DNA of 9,238 nucleotides from Paracoccaceae bacterium (lineage in GTDB: Bacteria > Pseudomonadota > Alphaproteobacteria > Rhodobacterales > Rhodobacteraceae), in assembly GCA_023263735.1 (NCBI GenBank), contig JALQUQ010000082.1:239-9476 (forward strand), written 5' to 3'. The notes beneath the pieces were generated by a model. It made no database searches and had not been told where the DNA came from. It worked only from the letters and a program-made list of their open reading frames with translations. The stretch's first letter is position 1; every line of letters starts with the position of its first letter. Positions 1-6,885 of this stretch are shown piece after piece. A program made the translations under genes and the position numbers.

Positions 1-52
1 AATCGGCGATACGCTTCGCCGGAGCATCGACAAGTGGGACGAGGGGACCTAA
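1..52 (+). CDS. 3' end of an unidentified plus-strand gene
   Basis: Reading from base 2, an open frame gives IGDTLRRSIDKWDEGT and stops at TAA (50-52). Most of the gene lies left of the window. Sixteen residues are too few to assign a family. The next ATG follows the stop directly (53-55), and a GAGGGG purine stretch at 41-46 sits six bases before it. That arrangement is typical of a translationally coupled downstream gene. Other frames at the edge are also open over this short distance, so the call rests mainly on this stop-start arrangement. Confidence 0.35.
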   Translation, partial: IGDTLRRSIDKWDEGT

Positions 53-433
53 ATGAGTCACGTCGCGACCTGTTTCCGTCCCCTTATAGGCGATGGTAGG
101 ACAGGGGACCGCCTCTTTTCCCCGGAACTTGTGCATTTGTGGGGAATTCCCTATATTATGAGCATTATGAGCAAGCATCTGGTTTCAGTGCTGACGACCG
201 TCAATGCGCCCTACAGCAATCAGCTGGATGGCGCACAGCTCGCTCATTGCCTTTCTAATGTCGAGCTCGCCAAAGATTTTCCTGGTCAGGTTAGCTCCTT
301 TCTGGGTGAGGTTCCGGTGGTCCAGCAGACTAGCTTTGCTGCAGAATTCGGCATTGAGCTTGAAGCACTGAAGGCCTTTGCATCGGACTTTGCGTCGTGG
401 TCAGGCAGCCAGTGCAGCGCAGCATTAGAATAG
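53..433 (+). CDS. Unrecognised plus-strand ORF, probably cut at its 3' side
   Basis: I do not recognise this protein. The open frame is 126 codons. Possible starts are ATG 53 (GAGGGG Shine-Dalgarno at 41-46, coupled to the preceding stop), ATG 158 and ATG 167. Residues before the later ATGs look like translated intergenic sequence, whereas from MSKHLVSVLTTVNAPY onward the composition is that of a plausible soluble acidic protein. No signal peptide, membrane segment or known motif is visible. From about base 391 the frame runs antisense through the truncated methyltransferase gene, so the last dozen or so codons are probably accidental and the true C-terminus has been lost. Base composition is clearly less GC-rich than in the genes to the right, which suggests acquired DNA. 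It could be an accessory gene of a mobile element, a truncated chromosomal gene brought in by rearrangement, or not a gene at all. Confidence 0.35.
   Translation: MSHVATCFRPLIGDGRTGDRLFSPELVHLWGIPYIMSIMSKHLVSVLTTVNAPYSNQLDGAQLAHCLSNVELAKDFPGQVSSFLGEVPVVQQTSFAAEFGIELEALKAFASDFASWSGSQCSAALE
129..157 (+). promoter_or_regulatory. Candidate sigma70-like promoter with a palindrome in its spacer
   Basis: TTGTGC (129-134) and TATATT (152-157) are separated by 17 bases and resemble -35 and -10 hexamers. The spacer contains a perfect 10-base palindrome, GGGAATTCCC (142-151), placed where an operator would block polymerase. Against it, transcription would begin around 163-165, almost on the ATG at 167, giving a leaderless or nearly leaderless message. 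The element is judged by eye only and could be coincidental in this AT-richer stretch. Confidence 0.25.
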
Positions 434-729
434 ATCACGGCGGGAGGCGCATCTGGCGTCCAGCTGGCAATATCGGCTTCGATCACCCGGTCATAACCGC
501 GCGCCTTGGCAAGCATCGCGGCCGAGCTGTCGATGCCGACGATCTCGCGTTTGGGAAAACGGGTCCTGAGTGAGGCCGAAACCGCGCCATCGCCGCAGCC
601 AAGATCAACTACCGGCCCGCCACAGGGCGTGCCGATCTGCATCAGAAGGTCAAGCGCAGGGCGCAAACGCAAACCCCGAAACCTTGCATAGGTTTCGGGG
701 TTCCAGTCGTTCGATTTCTCGGAACTCAT
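286..729 (-). pseudogene. tam: Truncated trans-aconitate 2-methyltransferase-like gene (SAM-dependent)
   Basis: Residues 1-113 match the N-terminal half of Tam-type class I SAM methyltransferases, which methylate trans-aconitate, a by-product of the citrate cycle. The SAM-binding motif I is D-L-G-C-G-D-G (42-48), the acidic end of strand 2 is in G-I-D-S-S (65-69), a motif II-like E-A-D-I lies at 84-87, and the typical N-A-A-L-H-W-L-P-D-H block is at 102-111. E. coli Tam has about 250 residues. Here the homology stops just after D-H-D-A (about base 391), and 34 unrelated residues follow to a TGA at 286-288. The C-terminal substrate-binding half is missing, so the product is unlikely to be active. 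The ATG (727-729) overlaps the ftsH stop in ATGA, so the gene is the last in the minus-strand string and was probably translated by coupling to ftsH. A related SAM methyltransferase of another specificity cannot be excluded. Confidence 0.75.
385..400. other. Breakpoint between foreign left flank and tam
   Basis: Reading the minus strand, codons down to about 391 encode conserved methyltransferase sequence (W-L-P-D-H-D-A). Below that the sequence no longer resembles the family and base composition drops. On the plus strand the unrecognised ORF runs into the junction from the left. No obvious terminal inverted repeat is seen at the join. A target duplication cannot be judged because the other end lies outside the window. 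The exact base is uncertain by several positions. Confidence 0.55.
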
Positions 730-2645
730 GCGGTCGGTTCGGGTTTCAGACCGCTATCGGGCGCCTTGGGCTTGCGTTTGCTCGCCTTGGGCACTGCCGT
801 CACCGAAGTGCCGTCACTCGGCGGCGTGGCATCCGAGCCATCATCGGATCGCGGCAGTTCGCCGTTCATCACGCGCTGGATTTCGGCGCCGGTCAGGGTC
901 TCGTATTCCAAGAGGCCCTCGGCCAGATTCTCCCACTCCTTGCGCTTTTCGGTCAGGATGCGCTTGGCGGTGGCATAGCCCTCGTCGATGATCTCTTTCA
1001 CCTTCTGGTCGATGAGCTTCTGGGTCTCCTGGCTATGGTTGGTGCCGCCACCATAGCTGCCGAGATAGGATTGCTGCTCATTGGCATAGTCCACATGGCC
1101 CAGCTCTTCCGCAAAGCCGAACTGGGTGACCATCGCGCGGGCGATTTTCGAGACCTGTTGAATATCCGAGGTCGCGCCCGAGGTGACGTTCTCTTTACCG
1201 AATTTCAGCTCTTCCGCCACCTTGCCGCCCATCGCCATGGCTATCTTGGACTTATACTTGGTATAGCTCACCGAAAGCTGATCACGCTCGGGAAGGCTCA
1301 TAACGAGGCCCAGCGCACGGCCACGCGGAATGATCGTCGCCTTGTGGATCGGATCGTGCTGCGGAACGTTGAGGCCGACGATCGCGTGGCCCGCCTCGTG
1401 ATAGGCGGTCAGCTTCTTCTCGTCCTCGGTCATGACCATCGAGCGGCGCTCGGCGCCCATCATCACCTTGTCCTTGGCGTTTTCGAAATCGACCATGGTC
1501 ACAAAACGCCGGTCGACACGGGCGGCCATGAGAGCGGCCTCGTTGACAAGGTTCGCAAGGTCAGCACCCGAGAAACCGGGCGTGCCACGGGCGATGATCC
1601 GCAGATCGACGTCGGGGCCAAGCGGGATCTTGCGGGCGTGCACGCCGAGGATCTTCTCGCGGCCCTTGATATCGGGGTTCGGCACCTGCACCTGACGGTC
1701 GAAACGGCCCGGGCGCAGAAGCGCGGGGTCGAGCACGTCGGGGCGGTTGGTGGCGGCAACGATAATGATGCCTTCGTTGGCCTCGAAACCGTCCATCTCG
1801 ACGAGAAGCTGGTTCAGCGTCTGTTCGCGCTCGTCGTTGCCGCCGCCATAGCCTACGCCACGGCTCCGGCCCACGGCGTCGATCTCGTCGATAAAGACGA
1901 TACAGGGCGCATTCTTCTTGGCCTGCTCGAACATATCGCGCACGCGGCTTGCGCCGACGCCGACGAACATCTCGACGAAATCGGAACCCGAAATGGTGAA
2001 GAACGGCACGCCAGCCTCGCCAGCAATCGCGCGGGCGAGAAGGGTCTTACCGGTGCCCGGAGGGCCGACAAGCAGCGCACCTTTGGGGATCTTGCCGCCA
2101 AGACGCGAGAATTTCTGCGGGTTGCGAAGGAACTCGACGATTTCCTCAAGCTCTTCCTTGGCCTCGTCGATACCCGCCACGTCGTCAAAGGTCACGCGGC
2201 CATGCTTTTCGGTCAAGAGTTTGGCCCGCGATTTGCCAAAGCCCATCGCGCCCCCACGACCGCCGCCCTGCATCCGGTTCATAAAGAACACCCACAGGCC
2301 GATCAGGATGATGAAGGGCAACCACAGGGTGATCGCGGACATAAAGCCCGACTGTTCCTGTGCGCGCGCCTCAACGCCAACGCCCTTGGCCACCAGTTCG
2401 GACGAGATGTTCGATCCCTGCGGAATGATGGTGGAATAGGTATTCCCATCCTTGCCCCGGATCGTCACGCGTTCGCCGTCGATCACAACACTGGATACGG
2501 CCCCGGTATCGACCCGGCTGATAAAGTCAGAATAGGAAATCTGCCGTGACGACGATGTCGATTGATTTCCGTTGAACAGCGTAAACAATGCCAGAACCAA
2601 CAGAAACAGCACCAGCCACAATGCAAAATTTCGTGCATTTCCCAC
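726..2645 (-). CDS. ftsH: ATP-dependent zinc metalloprotease FtsH
   Basis: Membrane-anchored hexameric AAA+ protease that unfolds and degrades membrane proteins and short-lived cytosolic regulators. In 639 residues, transmembrane segments lie at about 5-25 and 103-122 around a periplasmic domain. The AAA module has Walker A G-P-P-G-T-G-K-T (194-201), the pore loop M-F-V-G-V (226-230), Walker B with D-E-I-D (253-256), and the second region of homology ending R-P-G-R-F-D-R (311-317). The zinc site is H-E-A-G-H (416-420), with the third ligand Asp494 in S-G-A-T-S-D. The tail after 600 is charged and Ser/Pro/Lys-rich. The start is GTG at 2645, because AGGAGA lies six bases upstream and the M-G-N-A-R-N beginning is the usual alphaproteobacterial one. 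An in-frame GTG at 2660 would add five residues but overlaps that ribosome site. The gene lies 79 nt after tilS and overlaps tam by 4 nt. Length and all catalytic residues are normal. Confidence 0.98.
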   Translation of the reverse strand: MGNARNFALWLVLFLLVLALFTLFNGNQSTSSSRQISYSDFISRVDTGAVSSVVIDGERVTIRGKDGNTYSTIIPQGSNISSELVAKGVGVEARAQEQSGFMSAITLWLPFIILIGLWVFFMNRMQGGGRGGAMGFGKSRAKLLTEKHGRVTFDDVAGIDEAKEELEEIVEFLRNPQKFSRLGGKIPKGALLVGPPGTGKTLLARAIAGEAGVPFFTISGSDFVEMFVGVGASRVRDMFEQAKKNAPCIVFIDEIDAVGRSRGVGYGGGNDEREQTLNQLLVEMDGFEANEGIIIVAATNRPDVLDPALLRPGRFDRQVQVPNPDIKGREKILGVHARKIPLGPDVDLRIIARGTPGFSGADLANLVNEAALMAARVDRRFVTMVDFENAKDKVMMGAERRSMVMTEDEKKLTAYHEAGHAIVGLNVPQHDPIHKATIIPRGRALGLVMSLPERDQLSVSYTKYKSKIAMAMGGKVAEELKFGKENVTSGATSDIQQVSKIARAMVTQFGFAEELGHVDYANEQQSYLGSYGGGTNHSQETQKLIDQKVKEIIDEGYATAKRILTEKRKEWENLAEGLLEYETLTGAEIQRVMNGELPRSDDGSDATPPSDGTSVTAVPKASKRKPKAPDSGLKPEPTA

Positions 2646-2651
2646 GAATGG

Positions 2652-2657
2652 TCTCCT
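2652..2657 (-). promoter_or_regulatory. ftsH ribosome binding site
   Basis: On the minus strand this reads AGGAGA, six bases before the GTG at 2645-2643. It decides between the two in-frame GTG codons (2660 and 2645) in favour of the inner one. Confidence 0.75.
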
Positions 2658-2700
2658 CACATGCGCGCGGCTAATTCAGCGGCCGCGGCCTTTGCGCTAT

Positions 2701-2728
2701 AAGATAGACAGAAAGGCGGTGGGTTCAA
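2701..2728 (-). promoter_or_regulatory. Candidate ftsH promoter, possibly heat-shock type
   Basis: The minus strand carries TTGAAC (2728-2723) and TATCTT (2706-2701) with a 16-base spacer. Extended, the -10 side reads TCTATCTTAT, which resembles the alphaproteobacterial RpoH-type pattern CYTATnT, and the -35 side resembles the TTGAA of that class. The -35 element overlaps the tilS stop codon (2725-2727). Transcription would start near 2694, leaving a leader of about 50 nt. FtsH is heat-shock regulated in several proteobacteria, which makes a separate promoter reasonable, but the match is by eye. Confidence 0.4.
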
Positions 2729-3993
2729 TGCGATAAGACGAATATGCCGTCATCCTGCGCCAATTTCGCGCGCCAAAGCGGATGTTTTTCGGCAAAGGGG
2801 GCCGCGATCACCTTTTCGTCATGCCAAACCGCCGGGCTGATCGCCAGCACATCGCGCGGGATTTGGGCCACCAGATCCGCGCGTTCAAGTTGCGCCAAAC
2901 CCGCATAGCCCAAGGGGCCAAGGGTCAAACGCCCGTGTTGCGCCTCCCCCAAAACGGGCACGACGCGCCATTTTCCATCCCAGATCTGATCGATCGGCAC
3001 CATCGGGCCCAGTGCGGCAGGCTCGCGCATCAGGCACGACAATTGCCCCTTGGGCCGTGTCACCACCCCCGCCAAGGTCGCTGGGCGCTGTGCCAGCACG
3101 GCCGCCTGAAACCGCGCAAGAGCGGCGGCGCGCGGGGCATCGGATTGCGGCGAAATCCACTGGACGGCCGACAGAACCAGCCGCCGCTGAACCTCGGCCG
3201 GTTCATGCGCCAAGGCGACCGGATCAAAAAACAGCGCCCCCGCCCGTTCGCGCACCACCCGGCCCGCCGCCTGCCGGGTCATGACCCGAAGGCTTTCCTG
3301 CACCTCGGCCATGGTACGCGCAACGCTGGCCAAAGCCTCGACCGTCAGCCCGATTTGCCCCATGTCGGACAGCGCCCGCCGAACGCGGCTGCGTTCATAA
3401 TCTTGATCAAGATTGGTTGGGTCCTCGACCCAAGTCATCTGCTCCTCTTTCAAAAAACCGCGCAGGTCTGCCCGCGTTACCCCCAAAAGGGGCCGCAGGA
3501 ATGTCACGCCATTCTGAACCCAGGTTGGGCGAAGACCGCTCAGCCCATCCGGGCCAGAGGCACGGGCCAGCCCCATCAGCACGGTTTCGGCCTGATCATC
3601 CGCGGTATGGGCAATGGCCACGCGCGCGATCCCCTGCGCACTGGCCCAATCCGCAAGCAGGCGATACCGTTCCCGCCGCGCCTGATCCATCAGATTGCCG
3701 GTGACTGGCCCCTTCTGCGACCATGTCAGGATCTGGTGCGAAAGGCCCAAATCTGCGCAGATCCGGGCGACCATAAGGGCCTCGTCCAACGCTTCGGGAC
3801 GCAGGCCGTGGTTTACCGTCGCAACGCGCAGGTTCCAGCCGCATTCGATGGATAGTTTGGCACTGGCCACCAGCAGCGCCATGGAATCCCCGCCGCCCGA
3901 TACGGCCAAGCCCAATGGCCCGGGCGCAATCTGCCGCAAAGCCGCATCCAAACGCGCCAAAGCACCGGGCGCGGCCTTGGGCAAAGGCGTCAC
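2725..3993 (-). CDS. tilS: tRNA(Ile)-lysidine synthetase TilS
   Basis: This cytosolic enzyme uses ATP to attach lysine to C34 of the CAU-anticodon tRNA-Ile, which changes both its codon reading (AUA) and its charging. The 422-residue product has the N-type ATP pyrophosphatase P-loop S-G-G-G-D-S at 32-37, V-N-H-G-L-R at 60-65, A-H-T-A-D-D-Q-A-E-T at 128-137, R-P-L-L-G-V-T-R at 167-174 and W-V-E-D-P-T-N at 188-194, which together are diagnostic of TilS. The C-terminal half is weakly conserved, as usual in the family. Start is GTG (3993-3991), overlapping the cpoB TGA by four bases (GTGA), so translation is probably coupled to cpoB. TilS is normally essential, so its place inside the Tol-Pal string ties a basic decoding function to envelope gene transcription. 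Confidence 0.96.
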   Translation of the reverse strand: MTPLPKAAPGALARLDAALRQIAPGPLGLAVSGGGDSMALLVASAKLSIECGWNLRVATVNHGLRPEALDEALMVARICADLGLSHQILTWSQKGPVTGNLMDQARRERYRLLADWASAQGIARVAIAHTADDQAETVLMGLARASGPDGLSGLRPTWVQNGVTFLRPLLGVTRADLRGFLKEEQMTWVEDPTNLDQDYERSRVRRALSDMGQIGLTVEALASVARTMAEVQESLRVMTRQAAGRVVRERAGALFFDPVALAHEPAEVQRRLVLSAVQWISPQSDAPRAAALARFQAAVLAQRPATLAGVVTRPKGQLSCLMREPAALGPMVPIDQIWDGKWRVVPVLGEAQHGRLTLGPLGYAGLAQLERADLVAQIPRDVLAISPAVWHDEKVIAAPFAEKHPLWRAKLAQDDGIFVLSH

Positions 3994-4823
3994 TGGCAGG
4001 CCAGCCCGCCCATGGCGATGGTCGCCTGCGTGGACGCCATGCTGCCGGGATAGCGCGCGCCCACTTCGGCCAAGGTCACACAGGCTTCGGGCGTTTGCCC
4101 CAACTCACCCAGACGCTCGCCCAGATGCAGCAAGCTGTCGGCCGCAAACGGACCTTCGGGCGCACCGGAAAACGAATCCAGATAGGCCCGCGCGGCATTG
4201 GCGATATCGCCAGCCTGCGTCAAAGCCTCGCCTCGGTTGAAATGCGCCTCTTGGGTCAGCGGCGAGCCAGGATAGGATTGGGTAAAGGCCGCAAAGAGGT
4301 CCGCGGCGGTACGAAAGTCACCCTGACCGAGCACCCCCTTGGCCCGGTCAAAATCTGCCTGTTCCCCGATGGCAAGCTCGGCTCCGCCCGCAGGCGGCGT
4401 GGCAACAGTGGCCAAGGGCGCTGCCGCTCCGGCGTCGCCCCCCAAAGTCGGTGTTTGACCGATGGTCGCAAGATCGCAGCCCTCGGTCACCTCACACAGG
4501 CGGAATTCCAGATCGCCCAAACGATTGGTGCCATCGCTGACCACCCGGTTCAGGCGCAATTCGATCTCTTCGGCGCGGGCCGTCAGGCGTGACAGTTCCG
4601 CTTCGATCGAATCCATCCGCTCCAAAGCCGAACTGCCGGCCGTGACGCCAGAGGCACCCGATGTCACCAATTCCGACTTGAGGCTGTTGAAATCAACGGC
4701 AAGGCGGCCCAATTCGGCCCGGATATCGGCCAAGGTTTGCGCCCGGTCTTGGGCGAATGCGGGGCCAACCAGTGACCCGGTGATAGCCCCTGCCATCAAC
4801 ACAGCAATGATCAGCCCCCGCAT
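3990..4823 (-). CDS. cpoB: Cell division coordinator CpoB (YbgF), TPR periplasmic protein
   Basis: Periplasmic partner of TolA. In E. coli it coordinates PBP1B-dependent peptidoglycan synthesis with Tol-driven outer-membrane constriction. The 277-residue product has a signal peptide with predicted cleavage after A-F-A (24/25). A predicted coiled coil at about 26-110, with heptad-like Leu/Ile spacing, corresponds to the trimerising region of YbgF. A Gly/Ala/Pro-rich linker covers about 120-150, and a C-terminal TPR block covers about 155-275 (D-F-D-R-A-K-G-V-L near the first repeat, Y-P-G-S-P near the second, R-Y-P-G-S at 258-262). Four cysteines (110, 116, 248, 276) could form two disulfides in the periplasm. 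The ATG is three bases after the pal stop, and the TGA overlaps the tilS GTG. The position directly after pal matches the standard cluster order. Confidence 0.93.
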   Translation of the reverse strand: MRGLIIAVLMAGAITGSLVGPAFAQDRAQTLADIRAELGRLAVDFNSLKSELVTSGASGVTAGSSALERMDSIEAELSRLTARAEEIELRLNRVVSDGTNRLGDLEFRLCEVTEGCDLATIGQTPTLGGDAGAAAPLATVATPPAGGAELAIGEQADFDRAKGVLGQGDFRTAADLFAAFTQSYPGSPLTQEAHFNRGEALTQAGDIANAARAYLDSFSGAPEGPFAADSLLHLGERLGELGQTPEACVTLAEVGARYPGSMASTQATIAMGGLACQ

Positions 4824-4826
4824 CGA

Positions 4827-5357
4827 TTACACCCCGCTGCCGACCGACAACACCGTTACGGCGCGGCGGTTCTTGGCATAGCAGGCCTCTTCCGAGCAAA
4901 CTTCCAGCGGGCGCTCTTTGCCATACGAGATGGTGCGGATACGGTTGGCCGGAACCCCTTGCGAAACAAGGAAACTCTGCACCGAAGCCGCGCGGCGTGC
5001 GCCCAGCGACAAGTTGTATTCGCGGGTGCCCTGTTCGTCGGCGTGGCCTTCGACGATCACGGCATAACCACCGTTCGACATCAGCCACTGCGCCTGACCG
5101 GCCAGAATGGTCCGGGCTTCGGGCGTCAGGGTGTGCTGGTCGACCGGGAACAGAACGCGGTCCCCGACACGCTGGTTGAAATAGGCGATCGACGCCGGGT
5201 CATTCGGATCGCCCAAGCCGGTCGTATCGACAAAGCCCGTGCCATTGCCAAGGCCATCCGCCCCGGCACCACCGGCCCCGCCAAACCGGTCAGGGTTGTT
5301 ACAAGCCGCCAGCCCAAGGGCGGCCACGATCAGAAAGGCTTTGGGAAACAGTGTCAT
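4827..5357 (-). CDS. pal: Peptidoglycan-associated outer-membrane lipoprotein Pal
   Basis: Outer-membrane lipoprotein that binds meso-diaminopimelate of peptidoglycan and, alternately, TolB. In 176 residues there is a lipoprotein signal peptide ending in the lipobox L-A-A-C, with the lipidated cysteine at 19. A Gly/Asp-rich flexible tether (about 20-50) follows, then an OmpA-C-like domain (about 58-173). The peptidoglycan-binding block is E-G-H-A-D-E-Q-G-T-R-E-Y-N (103-115), where Asp107 is the expected ligand, and the later K-N-R-R motif is at 162-165. Cys154 and Cys159 are close enough to form a disulfide. The start at 5357 is chosen because it gives a proper signal peptide and has AAGGA ten bases upstream. 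The frame stays open to 5564, but that extension is antisense-like Arg-rich sequence overlapping the end of tolB. Lies 82 nt after tolB and 3 nt before cpoB. Confidence 0.97.
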   Translation of the reverse strand: MTLFPKAFLIVAALGLAACNNPDRFGGAGGAGADGLGNGTGFVDTTGLGDPNDPASIAYFNQRVGDRVLFPVDQHTLTPEARTILAGQAQWLMSNGGYAVIVEGHADEQGTREYNLSLGARRAASVQSFLVSQGVPANRIRTISYGKERPLEVCSEEACYAKNRRAVTVLSVGSGV

Positions 5358-5439
5358 AGCCTTGATTTCCTTTTGGTCTTGGTGCTCGATCCGCACCAGA
5401 ATAGCATCAGATTGCAGGCCGCACAAACGGCCCAGACGA
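5358..5439 (-). other. tolB-pal intergenic leader with two hairpins
   Basis: In the minus-strand RNA, a 5-bp stem GGCCG/CGGCC with a 6-nt loop (5417-5432) forms seven bases after the tolB stop. A second, perfect 6-bp stem TGGTGC/GCACCA with a 7-nt loop (5380-5398) ends about seven bases before the pal Shine-Dalgarno AAGGA (5368-5372). Neither is followed by a T-run, so these are not classical terminators. They may stabilise or process the message upstream of pal, which is made in larger amounts than its partners in well-studied bacteria. That role is inference. Confidence 0.45.
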
Positions 5440-6777
5440 TTAGGGGAGCAACGGCGACCACGCCGGGTCAGACGCCGCGCCTTCGGTAGAAATCTGGCGC
5501 AGGTTACGGCCAGAAATATCAACGCTGAACAGGGCCGCCGAGCCACCCGCGCCGCTGGATTCACGGGTGAACATGATTACGCGGCCATTCGGGCTCCAGG
5601 TCGGGCCCTCGTCCAGAAAGCTGGCGGTCAACAAGCGCTCTTCGCTGCCGTCGGTGCGCATGACACCGATGTGGAAACGGCCCTCGTTCTGCTTGGTAAA
5701 GGCCACCAGATCCCCACGCGGAGACCAGACGGGCGTGCCGTACCGGCCCTTGCCGCCCGAAATGCGGCGCGCCTCGCCCCCGCTGGCCGACATGATATAC
5801 AGTTGCTGGGTGCCCGAGCGGTCGGATTCAAACACGATCTGGCTGCCATCCGGGCTGAAATCCGGCGCGGTTTCAATCGACGGTGCATTGGTCAACTGGG
5901 TCAGGCCGCCCGACCCAAGATCAAGCATGTAGAGGTCAGAGTTGCCGCCGCGTTCAAGGCTGAACACGACACGCCGCCCATCGGGCGAAAAGCGCGGGGC
6001 AAACGTCATGGTGCCCGGCTGTTCGGCCAAAGTCTGCGTGGCCAAGGACCCCACATCCATCAAGGTGATGCGCGGAAAGCCGGTGGCATAAGAGGTATAA
6101 AGGATGCGGTCCCCGGCAGGCGAAAACCGCGGTGCCAGAACGATCGCGCTGGAGTCGGTCAGGTACTGCACGTTGGCGCCGTCATAATCCATCACGGCCA
6201 AACGCTTCAGGCGCTGGTTCTTGGGGCCGCTTTCCGAAACGAACACCACACGGCTGTCAAAGTACCCACCCTCGCCGGTGATCCGGCTATAGGCGGCATC
6301 GGCGACCTTGTGTGCCATGCGGCGCCAGCTGCGGGTGGTGCCCGCAAACTGCAGCCCCTCGCCCAATTGCTGGCCCGAAAACACGTCGAACAAACGGAAT
6401 TTCACAACGATGCGATCCCCCGACGCGCTGACCGCCCCCGTGATCACGGCCTGCGCATTGATCGCTTTCCAGTCCTCATAGGCGATCGAGCTGTCAAAGC
6501 TGGTCACGCGCGAGATATGGGCCTCTTGCGGAATTTCGCGGAACAACCCTGTTCCCGCCAGATCGCTGGCGATGACCCGGGCGATGTCACGCGCGTATTC
6601 CGAACCGCCCCCGTTTTCCGGTACGAAATCCGGCACGGCAAAGGGCAGAGGCTCGATCACGCCTTCGGTGATTTCAATGCGAAGCGGCCCGCTCTGGGCC
6701 TTGGCCATCTGGGCCGTGACCGACCCCAGCAGCACAAAGGCCGCCAATGCCGATCCAAGAATTCTGAACATGCTCAT
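5440..6777 (-). CDS. tolB: Tol-Pal system periplasmic protein TolB
   Basis: Soluble periplasmic protein that shuttles between TolA and Pal and releases Pal from peptidoglycan. The 445-residue length is normal. A signal peptide with cleavage after A-K-A (27/28) precedes the N-terminal alpha/beta domain (about 30-170). The six-bladed beta-propeller follows, with WD40-like repeats visible as A-P-R-F-S-P (215-220), A-P-R-F-S-P-D-G (260-267), A-P-D-F-S-P-D-G (304-311), T-P-V-W-S-P-R-G (348-355), G-P-T-W-S-P-N-G (391-398) and a final D-P-A-W-S-P (437-442) that closes the ring. The ATG at 6777 is preferred because GAGG lies five bases upstream. A second ATG two codons in is possible. Downstream of tolA by 108 nt and upstream of pal by 82 nt, so it is the most isolated gene of the Tol set. 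Confidence 0.97.
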   Translation of the reverse strand: MSMFRILGSALAAFVLLGSVTAQMAKAQSGPLRIEITEGVIEPLPFAVPDFVPENGGGSEYARDIARVIASDLAGTGLFREIPQEAHISRVTSFDSSIAYEDWKAINAQAVITGAVSASGDRIVVKFRLFDVFSGQQLGEGLQFAGTTRSWRRMAHKVADAAYSRITGEGGYFDSRVVFVSESGPKNQRLKRLAVMDYDGANVQYLTDSSAIVLAPRFSPAGDRILYTSYATGFPRITLMDVGSLATQTLAEQPGTMTFAPRFSPDGRRVVFSLERGGNSDLYMLDLGSGGLTQLTNAPSIETAPDFSPDGSQIVFESDRSGTQQLYIMSASGGEARRISGGKGRYGTPVWSPRGDLVAFTKQNEGRFHIGVMRTDGSEERLLTASFLDEGPTWSPNGRVIMFTRESSGAGGSAALFSVDISGRNLRQISTEGAASDPAWSPLLP

Positions 6778-6885
6778 CGTCGCCTCGGGGTCAGAAGTGT
6801 TTTAGGGCAGCATACGCAAAGTGCTGCCAGATACAGTCAACAGGCCGCAACACGGCCCGATTTCGGCGGGAGTTTGCGCAAGAGA
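6778..6885 (-). other. tolA-tolB intergenic region with two hairpins and a -35-like box
   Basis: In the minus-strand RNA a 5-bp stem GGCCG/CGGCC with a 5-nt loop lies at 6843-6857. It closely resembles the hairpin after the tolB stop. A stronger 7-bp stem GGCAGCA/TGCTGCC with a 9-nt loop lies at 6806-6828. No T-run follows either, so termination is unlikely. Between them, TTGACT (6840-6835) is a good -35 hexamer, but the best -10 candidates are GCGTAT at 17 bases and TATGCT at 20 bases. A separate tolB promoter is therefore only weakly supported. GAGG just before the tolB ATG is the ribosome site. Confidence 0.4.

Noticed and set aside
339..349. Adjacent PstI and EcoRI recognition sequences near the breakpoint, suggestive of a cloning polylinker
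   Set aside because: Only two sites overlap by one base, with no other polylinker sites or vector sequence around them, and they lie within a reading frame. Coincidence is more likely, although an artefactual join at 391 cannot be excluded by sequence alone.
570..2549. A long plus-strand open frame antisense to ftsH
   Set aside because: The same register effect applies: ftsH uses almost no TTA, CTA or TCA codons. The translated product has no recognisable motifs, while FtsH motifs are complete on the minus strand.
2679..2690. GCGGCCGC/GGCCGCGGCC palindromes in the ftsH leader
   Set aside because: Short GC palindromes are expected by chance in such DNA, and no link to a start site or terminator is visible.
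5358..5564. N-terminal extension of the pal frame up to 5564
   Set aside because: The extension overlaps tolB, is Arg-rich and would bury the lipoprotein signal peptide. The inner ATG at 5357 has a ribosome site and gives a correct lipobox position.
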